Positions 1 to 5,720 of a stretch of 64,000 nt of DNA are shown in pieces. A program made the position numbers and the translations under genes. The first letter of the stretch is position 1. Each line of letters starts with the position of its first letter. This DNA is from Candidatus Eisenbergiella merdigallinarum (GTDB lineage Bacteria; Bacillota; Clostridia; Lachnospirales; Lachnospiraceae), in assembly GCA_019119355.1 (NCBI GenBank), contig DWXE01000040.1, positions 186,001 through 250,000 on the forward strand, written 5' to 3'. A model generated the notes under the pieces. It saw only the letters and a list, made by a program, of their open reading frames with translations, was not told the origin of the DNA and did not search any database.

Positions 1-656
1 TGGAAAAGCTCACGCCAAGGAAGCTGCTGGGCTGCGCGGCAGGCTTTGCGGGAGTGGTGATCATCAATGTTTCCGGAAAGGGAATCGATATGAGCGTATC
101 CTTTTTGGGCGAGGGCTTTATCCTGCTTTCGTCGCTGAGCTACGCTCTTTCCTCCGGTCTGATCAAGAAATATTCCGCAAAGGAGAATCCGGTAGCATTA
201 AGCGGCTATCAGTTCCTGTGCGGCGGGATCGTGCTCACCCTGACAGGACTTGCGGCGGGAGGCCGGGTGAAGCTGTCGGATGTGCCGGCCGGGGGCTGGG
301 CGCTGCTCGGGTATATGGGCCTGATCTCCGCGGCCGCCTATACGCTGTGGGGGATCCTTCTGAAATACAATCCGGTAGCGCGGGTCGCCGTATTCGGCTT
401 TATGAACCCGGTGTTCAGCTTCCTGCTTTCCGCCCTGCTTCTGGGAGAGGGCAGCCAGGCTCTTGGCTGGTCTGCCCTTTCCGCTCTGGCGCTGGTATGC
501 GCAGGCATTCTGATCGTTAATCTTCCGGAAGCACCGCTTCCGAATGCTCCGCTTCCGAATGGACCGCTTTCGAATACGTCGCTTCCGGGCGGACCTCTTC
601 CGAACGCCCCGCTTCCGGACGGCAGGAGCAGCCGGGAAAGGAAAAAGCAGGCATAG
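1..656 (+). CDS. EamA/DMT-family membrane transporter, 5'-truncated by the window edge
   Basis: Only the C-terminal half of a drug/metabolite-type transporter is present. The reading frame is open from base 3 and continues upstream of the window. About five hydrophobic segments are visible, including the typical EamA stretch around GILLKYNPVARVAVFGFMNP and the last helix ending near VCAGILIVNL. The family exports or imports small metabolites across the cytoplasmic membrane, but the substrate cannot be read from this fragment. After the last helix the protein carries an unusual tail built from an APLPN-like pentapeptide repeated six times, ending in a basic RSSRERKKQA. The family does not need such a tail. 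It points towards the downstream gene, with which it is convergent. Confidence 0.85.
   Translation, partial: EKLTPRKLLGCAAGFAGVVIINVSGKGIDMSVSFLGEGFILLSSLSYALSSGLIKKYSAKENPVALSGYQFLCGGIVLTLTGLAAGGRVKLSDVPAGGWALLGYMGLISAAAYTLWGILLKYNPVARVAVFGFMNPVFSFLLSALLLGEGSQALGWSALSALALVCAGILIVNLPEAPLPNAPLPNGPLSNTSLPGGPLPNAPLPDGRSSRERKKQA
534..623 (+). repeat. Six tandem 15-bp units in the C-terminal tail of the EamA gene
   Basis: Six consecutive 15-bp units resembling CCGCTTCCGAATGCT encode (A/G)PLPN-type pentapeptides. The units have diverged (for example CCGCTTTCGAATACG and CCTCTTCCGAACGCC) but the period and frame are exact. It is one of several in-frame repeat expansions in this window. Confidence 0.9.
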
Positions 657-675
657 CGGCGGGAGCGCCGCGCGT

Positions 676-690
676 CGGCCGGGCCGGCCG
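676..690. terminator. GC palindrome between convergent genes
   Basis: GGCCGG-G-CCGGCC lies in the 54-bp gap between two convergent genes. It could end transcription from either side, but there is no T-run, so this is a weak call. Confidence 0.3.
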
Positions 691-710
691 GACAAGATCT
701 GCCGTTTCGG

Positions 711-1736
711 TCAGTACAGCAGAGTCACATTCTCAATCTCATTTTCTATCACGTCAAACTGCCAGATGGAGCAGCCGGGTATCCGGTGCTCCGTCAGGTA
801 ATAATGTCCGTCAAAGTTTCCCATATAATAGGGCGTTCCGCCGCCGACAAAATAAGAATAAATATCCTCATATTCTCCGGAGGCGAGGGAATGCAGGTCG
901 TCCGTGCGCAGGATGGTGGCATAGTCCTGGCTTCCTGCAGCGTCCGTGGAGACGGTGATATAGTAATAATCCTGTATTTTCTCAAGCTGGATCATGCCCG
1001 CGATTTCCGGTGTGACCGGGTATTCCTCCAGAATGGAAAGGTCGGAAAGCCGGGCCCGGATGATGGTGGAATTGCCGGAAACGAAATAGATCTCATCCTC
1101 CATGATGGTAAAGGAGCGCACATAGACCCCGTTCAGCTTTTCCAGGCATCGGATCTCCTCCAGAACTGCCTGAGAGGAATCCGCAAGCCGCCGGAACACA
1201 TACAGCTCTCCCGTCATGGAGCTGTAGGCATAGAATCGTTCCGTCCTTTCGTCATAAACCACATAGTGAGGGCGGGTGCCGATGCCGGTAAATTCCTGGG
1301 TGAGAAGGAATGCGCCGTCTTTTTTCTCGAGCACCAGAATCCGGTCGTTTTCCGTATCATCCGCCAGGTAGATCGTCCCGTCTCCGGCAATGGTGTGGCC
1401 GCGCGCGATCCGGTCGGTCACCACCTGCCATTCGTTCAGGGGCCTCGTCAGGCTGTCGCTGCAGATGATCTGGTCGTGATAGGTGTCCACGATGAAATAA
1501 TCCTCTCCGATCCTGGTGACGCAGGAAGGGACGCTGAGAGATGGATAGGGATTGCTTTCCGCCTGCGGCCGCGCGTCGGAGGCGGATACGCTTTCAGAGG
1601 CCCGTACATAGCCGGGACTTTTTATCCAAAAGGTCTTAAGCCCGGCCGCCGCGGCGGTCAGCAGAATACAGAACAGCGCAGCGCAGAGCAGTGCAGCGCG
1701 AATCCGCGCAGAATGGAAAAACATTTTTTTCTTCAT
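711..1736 (-). CDS. Membrane-anchored or secreted protein with propeller-like repeats, unknown function
   Basis: The 341-residue protein starts with a basic stretch and one hydrophobic helix (about residues 11-34), so it is secreted or tethered with its bulk outside. The rest is beta-rich. It has repeated units of the form ...YFIVDTYHDQII..., ...GTIYLADDTENDRILV... and ...HYVVYDERTERFYAYSS..., reminiscent of NHL or YncE-type beta-propeller blades. No catalytic motif is recognisable. A surface sensor or ligand-binding role is conceivable but unproven. The ribosome site is poor (GGAAAGGT lies about 14 bases upstream). The gene stands alone, convergent with the EamA gene. Confidence 0.75.
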   Translation of the reverse strand: MKKKMFFHSARIRAALLCAALFCILLTAAAAGLKTFWIKSPGYVRASESVSASDARPQAESNPYPSLSVPSCVTRIGEDYFIVDTYHDQIICSDSLTRPLNEWQVVTDRIARGHTIAGDGTIYLADDTENDRILVLEKKDGAFLLTQEFTGIGTRPHYVVYDERTERFYAYSSMTGELYVFRRLADSSQAVLEEIRCLEKLNGVYVRSFTIMEDEIYFVSGNSTIIRARLSDLSILEEYPVTPEIAGMIQLEKIQDYYYITVSTDAAGSQDYATILRTDDLHSLASGEYEDIYSYFVGGGTPYYMGNFDGHYYLTEHRIPGCSIWQFDVIENEIENVTLLY

Positions 1737-1797
1737 AAATGTTCGATTACCTTTCCGGGACGCTCATCTGAACCGAAGGGAAGCGTCCATATCCATA

Positions 1798-1806
1798 GTA
1801 TATCAC
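1798..1806 (-). promoter_or_regulatory. Extended -10 promoter for the propeller-like gene
   Basis: The minus strand reads TGATATACT, an extended -10 (TGnTATACT), about 60 bases upstream of the start. No good -35 is visible. Confidence 0.5.
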
Positions 1807-1856
1807 AGAAAATGTGGGGGCGGTATAAGTTCGGCCGAAGTCTGTTATGTCTGTTT

Positions 1857-2038
1857 AATAGATGGTTACAGTTCACTCGTCCGCCAGAACCAGGCAGATG
1901 TCGTGCTTGCACGAACAGATGACTGGCTCTGAGCGGACGAAGGGAGCGCCCGTTTATGCGCAAAGGGAGCTGCGGAGCAGCGGAAAGCGCGTAAGCGCGG
2001 TTTTGCGAATGGCGCGGAGTGAACTGTAACAATAGATG
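1857..2038. mobile_element. MITE-like element with 14-bp inverted ends and an 8-bp target duplication
   Basis: GTTACAGTTCACTC at 1865-1878 is the exact reverse complement of GAGTGAACTGTAAC at 2017-2030. The 166-bp unit is flanked by AATAGATG on the left (1857-1864) and AATAGATG on the right (2031-2038), a perfect 8-bp direct repeat as left by transposition. It contains no credible gene. Inside is a long imperfect hairpin (CGTCCGC at 1878-1884 with GCGGACG at 1933-1939, and TCGTGC-TT-GCACGA at its tip), followed by smaller hairpins such as GCTGC-GGA-GCAGC. A relative with its own 8-bp duplication lies at 51309-51459. Confidence 0.85.
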
Positions 2039-2079
2039 ACTGAAAAACCAAGTTACTTCTTTAAGCGAATGGAAATTCA

Positions 2080-2088
2080 TGATACAAT
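2080..2088 (+). promoter_or_regulatory. Extended -10 promoter for mscL
   Basis: TGATACAAT is an extended -10 just downstream of the MITE-like element and about 75 bases before the mscL start. The -35 is weak (TTAAGC-like). Confidence 0.5.
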
Positions 2089-2162
2089 GAAAACAGAGGG
2101 AGGGCGCCGGGGTGCTTCCCGGCATTCCGGGGCCTTACAAAAGAGAAACGGAGGAGATAGAA

Positions 2163-2624
2163 GTGAAGAAATTTCTGAAGGAGTTTGAAACCTTTATCAT
2201 GCGGGGCAATGTGATCGATATGGCCGTCGGTGTCATCGTCGGCGCGGCCTTTCAGGCCATCGTCAGCTCCCTGGTCAACGACGTGATCTCTCCCATCCTG
2301 GGGCTGGTGGCCAATATGGATCTGAGCTATCTGGTGCTGAAGGTCAATGATGTGGAGATCCGCTACGGCGCCTTTATCACGTCTGTGATCAATTTCCTGA
2401 TCATGGCCTTTGTGATTTTCCTGCTGGTGAAGCTGATCAACAAGATTTCAGAGCTCGGCTTTAAAAAGAAGGCGGAGGAGGAAGCTCCGTCTGCGCCGAA
2501 GACCAAAATCTGCCCGTATTGTAAAAGCGAGATCCCGATTGATGCGGTAAAGTGCTGCCACTGCACCTCTGACCTGACGGAGGAGACGCAGGTGGAGGAA
2601 CAGGTGGAGAAGCCGGAAGACTGA
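2163..2624 (+). CDS. mscL: Large-conductance mechanosensitive channel MscL with C-terminal zinc ribbon
   Basis: MscL forms a pentameric pore in the cytoplasmic membrane that opens under hypo-osmotic tension. Residues 1-100 are classic MscL: the N-terminal amphipathic helix with FIMRGNVIDMAVGVIVGAAF (TM1), the pore-lining glycines, and TM2 at about 72-93. The GTG start at 2163 is chosen because GGAGGAGATAGAA precedes it at normal spacing; an upstream ATG at 2112 would add a non-conserved leader. After the channel domain comes an extra cytoplasmic tail with CPYC (117-120) and CCHC (131-134), a treble-clef or zinc-ribbon-like pair, then an acidic end. The zinc ribbon is not part of the canonical E. 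coli channel. Its function is unknown. Confidence 0.95.
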   Translation: MKKFLKEFETFIMRGNVIDMAVGVIVGAAFQAIVSSLVNDVISPILGLVANMDLSYLVLKVNDVEIRYGAFITSVINFLIMAFVIFLLVKLINKISELGFKKKAEEEAPSAPKTKICPYCKSEIPIDAVKCCHCTSDLTEETQVEEQVEKPED

Positions 2625-2640
2625 TGTCCTGGAATAAAAT

Positions 2641-2764
2641 GCCGCCGTGCGGCGGCGGAAAAGGGAGGCGGAAGACGGCCCGGCCGTCTTCCTGGAAGAA
2701 GCGCCGAGGCGCTTCTTCCCTCTAAAAATTGTGCCGCCGTGCGGCGGCGGAAAGCGAGGAAGGT
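2641..2764 (+). promoter_or_regulatory. Hairpin leader module(s) ahead of the cytidylate-kinase-like gene
   Basis: Two hairpins GCCGCC-GT-GCGGCGGC (2641-2656 and 2733-2748) are each followed by GGAAAaGGGAGG or GGAAAGCGAGG. Between them lie two more hairpins: AAGACGGCC/GGCCGTCTT (2672-2690) and GGAAGAAGCGCC/GGCGCTTCTTCC (2694-2719). The order hairpin 1, CCTGGAA, hairpin 2, AT-rich spacer, GCCGC hairpin, GGAAAG matches the modules at 56124-56293 and 42875-42960. The first GCCGC hairpin is preceded by CCTGGAATAAAAT, as if hairpins 1 and 2 had been lost from that copy. The second overlaps the ribosome site region of the next gene. Confidence 0.8.
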
Positions 2765-3385
2765 ATGAAGAGAGTGACGATCACCATCGGGAGAGAGTAC
2801 GGGAGCGGAGGACATGAGGTTGGTGAAAAGCTGGCCGAGCGGCTGGGCTTTACCTTCCTTGACAGGATCATCCTGAATGAAATCTCAAAGAAAAGCGGGA
2901 TCAGCGTGGAGGAGCTGATGAACCGGGACGAGGTTAAGGCGTCCCCTTTCCGCGAGTCTCTGATCCCCTATGATTTTGAATCGGAAAATCTGAACGAAAA
3001 GCTGTTTGACATGCAGGCGGACTTCATCCTGCATAAATCCAGAGAGGAGTCCTGCGTGGTGGTCGGGCGGTGCGCGGACGTGATCCTTGCCTATCAGGAC
3101 GATGTGGTGAACGTGTTCATCTATGCCAATATGGAGGACAAGATCAGGCGCATCAAGCGGATGTACCACCTGGGAGACCGGCAGAAGGCGGCCAAGCTGA
3201 TCCGCAAGACGGAGAAGATCCGCAGAAACTACTATCAGTATTATACCGACGAGGTCTGGGGAGACAAGCGTAACAAGGCGCTGATGATCAATACCTCCCA
3301 GACAGGAGTGGATGGGGCGGTGGAGCTGATCATCGCCTATCTGAGACTGAAGGGATATCTGGAGGAAGGAATACCGGCAGGGTAG
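2765..3385 (+). CDS. Cytidylate-kinase-like P-loop protein
   Basis: The 206-residue protein belongs to the AAA-like cytidylate kinase 2 family. It has an N-terminal nucleotide loop, ITIGREYGSGGHEVGEKLAE, a FLDRIILNEISKKSGI segment typical of the family, VVVGRCADVIL in the core, and an arginine-rich lid (IRRIKRMYHLGDRQKAAKLIRK). Proteins of this type are widespread in Clostridia and are not the canonical Cmk; their true substrate is mostly untested. The start ATG at 2765 follows GCGAGGAAGGT; an upstream in-frame ATG at 2729 lies before the hairpin and is not used in this call. The gene may be read from the mscL promoter through the hairpin modules. Confidence 0.85.
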   Translation: MKRVTITIGREYGSGGHEVGEKLAERLGFTFLDRIILNEISKKSGISVEELMNRDEVKASPFRESLIPYDFESENLNEKLFDMQADFILHKSREESCVVVGRCADVILAYQDDVVNVFIYANMEDKIRRIKRMYHLGDRQKAAKLIRKTEKIRRNYYQYYTDEVWGDKRNKALMINTSQTGVDGAVELIIAYLRLKGYLEEGIPAG

Positions 3386-3511
3386 GCCGGAGGAGAGCCG
3401 AATACCGTCGGGTAAGGCTCCTGACAGAATTCACAGGGAACGAGGGCGGCTCCTCAAAAAAGGCAGAAAAAGGAGGCCGGGAAAAAGGCCGGAAAGGAAA
3501 AGGGGAAAGAT

Positions 3512-3988
3512 ATGAGCGGCTTGGCTGGAACCAACGCGGTTGTGCAGGTTGGGTTTGTGGTAAAGGACATTTATGAAACAAAAAAGAAATGGGCACAGTT
3601 TCTTGGAGTGGAGGAGCCGCCCGTGGGTGATTCCGGAGAATATGCTGTTACCCGCACGCAGTATAAGGGTGAGGAAGCGCCGGGCGCGAAAAGTCTGCTT
3701 GCTTTTTTTAATTTTCCCGGTTTTCAGATCGAGCTGATCCAGCCGAACGAGGAGCCCTCCACCTGGCGCGAATTTTTGGATACGCATGGAGAAGGGGTGC
3801 ATCATCTCGCTTTTGAGGTCGGCGGCATGCGCATGGAGCAGGCCATAGAAAACTGCAGGGATTTTGGAATGACGCTGGAGCAGAAGGGGGAATACGCGGA
3901 CGGAAGCGGCAGATATGCATATCTGTCCGCAGAGAAGGACTTGAAGGTGGCTGTCGAGCTCCTGGAAAGCGATCTGAAAAAGGGGTGA
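3512..3988 (+). CDS. VOC-family (glyoxalase/bleomycin-resistance fold) protein
   Basis: The 158-residue protein has two paired beta-alpha-beta-beta-beta units. The first begins VVQVGFVVKDIYETKKKWAQFLG, and the second contains GEGVHHLAFEVG, in which the histidines are typical metal ligands. The acidic ligand candidates FQIELIQP and VAVELLE end each half. The pattern resembles methylmalonyl-CoA epimerase-like or lactoylglutathione-lyase-like VOC proteins. The exact reaction is not determinable, since no mutase or carboxylase genes are nearby. GGGGAAAG precedes the ATG. Confidence 0.85.
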   Translation: MSGLAGTNAVVQVGFVVKDIYETKKKWAQFLGVEEPPVGDSGEYAVTRTQYKGEEAPGAKSLLAFFNFPGFQIELIQPNEEPSTWREFLDTHGEGVHHLAFEVGGMRMEQAIENCRDFGMTLEQKGEYADGSGRYAYLSAEKDLKVAVELLESDLKKG

Positions 3989-4065
3989 TCGCAAGCCGGG
4001 CATGGGACATTCCCGAAGCCGCATAGACTGGAAGCAGAAAAGATGATGAAGGAAAGGGCCGGTCT

Positions 4066-4743
4066 ATGCAGGAGCTGGTACAGAATATCATGAATCGTTT
4101 CGGTTATCCGGGGATTGGGCTTCTGATCCTTGTGGAAACCGTTTTTCCGCCGATCCCGTCGGAGGTGATCCTCACCTTCGGCGGATTTCTGACTACCTGC
4201 ACGGAACTGACCGTCATGGGGGTGATCGCTTCCTCCACCATAGCTTCCCTGGCCGGGGCCTGGATCCTGTACGGGCTTGGGCGTCTGCTCAGCCCGAAGC
4301 GTCTGCAGGGCCTTGCCTCGGGAAAGCTGGCAAAGCGGCTCGGCTTTCAGGAAAAAGAGGTGGGGGACACCTTCGCCTGGTTTGAAAAAAAGGGAGAAAA
4401 AGCGGTTTTCTTTGGCAGGTGCGTGCCCATCATCCGGAGTCTGATCTCCATTCCGGCCGGGATGGCGGGCATGCGGGCAGGACGCTTCACCGCATTTACT
4501 CTGGCGGGCAGCCTGATCTGGGATACCATGCTGGTGCTGCTTGGCGCGATGGCGGGAGAATCCTGGGGCGTGATCATGGAATATACCGACGCCTATTCCG
4601 CCCTGGTGAAGCTCGGGGCCGCCACGGTCTGCGCCGTGGCGCTGATGCGTTTCTGGGGGGAATGCCGGAAGAAGGGAAAGGCCGGACGGGGAGGTCAGGA
4701 CGGTAAAAAGGGAAATATCGGACAAAGGGAAAAGGCCAGATAA
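4066..4743 (+). CDS. DedA-family membrane protein
   Basis: The 225-residue integral membrane protein carries the DedA signature: VETVFPPIPSEVILTFGGFL near the N-terminus and FFGRCVPIIRSLISIPAGMAGM in the middle, with GSLIWDTMLVLLGAMAGESWG after it. DedA proteins help maintain membrane potential and transport of undecaprenyl phosphate or other lipids (family knowledge). The C-terminus is basic and glycine-rich (RKKGKAGRGGQDGKKGN). The gene follows the VOC gene by about 80 bases and could be co-transcribed. GGAAAGG lies upstream of the start. Confidence 0.9.
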   Translation: MQELVQNIMNRFGYPGIGLLILVETVFPPIPSEVILTFGGFLTTCTELTVMGVIASSTIASLAGAWILYGLGRLLSPKRLQGLASGKLAKRLGFQEKEVGDTFAWFEKKGEKAVFFGRCVPIIRSLISIPAGMAGMRAGRFTAFTLAGSLIWDTMLVLLGAMAGESWGVIMEYTDAYSALVKLGAATVCAVALMRFWGECRKKGKAGRGGQDGKKGNIGQREKAR

Positions 4744-4794
4744 AAAATAATATTATAGAACTGAAAAATCAGAATTTGCACAGGAGAATGCATT

Positions 4795-5298
4795 ATGGCA
4801 GAGATTATTAACGTATTCAAGGAAAATATACCTACCATGAGATTTATCGGAAAGAAATACGATAATTTTGGACATTGGGGCGAATGGTGGCAAAATGGTT
4901 GGTTTGATATTCTTGAAAAAACCATGGGCGGTACAGACAAAATAACTGTTCTATGGGAAAATGGTGGCGGTTATATTGGCGTTGAAAGACGGGCGGACGG
5001 GCAACCTTTTGAATATTACATAGGTATGTTTGCTCCTGAAAATACACTTGTACCTGAAGGTTTTGTAAGCGTTGATTTTAGGGATTTGAGTTTAGGGACT
5101 TGTTGGATTTACGGCAAAGAAAACGAAGTCCACGACACAAGTGCTTGTGAGCAAAAACTTGCTGAAAACGGTATGAAGATATGGAGTGACGATAAGGGGG
5201 CGGTATGGTCTTTTGAAAATTGTCTGTGTCCCCGCTATACAACACCAGATGACAAAGGAAATGTAATTCTTGATTATTGTTATTTCATTGTGAAGTAA
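4795..5298 (+). CDS. GyrI-like / AraC effector-binding-domain protein
   Basis: The 167-residue protein resembles stand-alone GyrI-like small-molecule-binding domains. It has IPTMRFIGKKYDNFGHWGEWW at the start, YIGVERRADGQPFEYYIGMF and PEGFVSVDFRDLSLGTCWI in the middle, and DYCYFIVK at the very end, matching the typical C-terminal strand of the family. Such domains bind hydrophobic ligands or toxins and are often found alone in Firmicutes. The gene is clearly richer in A and T than its neighbours, suggesting recent acquisition. AGGAG precedes the ATG at good spacing. Confidence 0.75.
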   Translation: MAEIINVFKENIPTMRFIGKKYDNFGHWGEWWQNGWFDILEKTMGGTDKITVLWENGGGYIGVERRADGQPFEYYIGMFAPENTLVPEGFVSVDFRDLSLGTCWIYGKENEVHDTSACEQKLAENGMKIWSDDKGAVWSFENCLCPRYTTPDDKGNVILDYCYFIVK

Positions 5299-5316
5299 GA
5301 TAAGCAGGCTTTTTAT

Positions 5317-5427
5317 ATGATGAATCATGATAGTATTGAAGTATCAGACAAAGTGTTCGGCTTTGCTACGCCTGCACAAAAAGAATTTACCGGATTTTTA
5401 GAGAAAAGGCGTTTGAAACAGCAGTAA
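5317..5427 (+). CDS. Possible 36-codon remnant ORF
   Basis: An open frame of 36 codons begins with two ATGs and reads MNHDSIEVSDKVFGFATPAQ, then a basic end (EKRRLKQQ). It follows the GyrI-like gene within 20 bases and shares its low GC. No convincing family is recognised. It may be a small real peptide or the leftover of a truncated gene in an acquired AT-rich patch. Confidence 0.3.
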   Translation: MMNHDSIEVSDKVFGFATPAQKEFTGFLEKRRLKQQ

Positions 5428-5566
5428 AATAAGGTGTAGATTTGATATTTACATATGTGTGTGCCTTTGAAATGCAAGCAGAAAAGGACTAAAAAAGCAA
5501 AATCTGACCAGTGAAAAGCCATTTTTCGGAAGCGGATGGAATAAAACCGGCTTATACTTATTTTAT

Positions 5567-5600
5567 TGATTTTAACAGATATTTGACTGATTTTAACAGA
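5567..5600 (+). promoter_or_regulatory. 13-bp direct repeat with 21-bp period, candidate operator for the GH3 gene
   Basis: TGATTTTAACAGA occurs at 5567-5579 and again at 5588-5600. The 21-bp period equals two helical turns, which puts both copies on the same DNA face, as in AraC-family or similar operators. A TATACT (5553-5558) lies just upstream. The rest of the gap 5428-5720 before the GH3 start is AT-rich with no further gene. Confidence 0.5.
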
Positions 5601-5720
5601 CGGAGCGCAGGACGGGAGGGAACGGATTCTGAGGAAGCTGAGGCATCTGAGATAGCTGAGGCAGCGGCCTCCCACTGCGGCAGAGAAGCACGGACGCTTC
5701 AGGAAATGGAGGAAAAGAGG

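Noticed and set aside
786-1922. 378-codon open frame opposite the propeller-like gene
   Set aside because: It is the antisense shadow of a gene with a clear signal segment. Its product is rich in R, H and G without any family pattern.
3480-3511. GGCC-GGGAAAAA-GGCC before the VOC gene as another leader hairpin
   Set aside because: The stem is only four base pairs and lacks the GCCGC core, so it was not counted with the modules.
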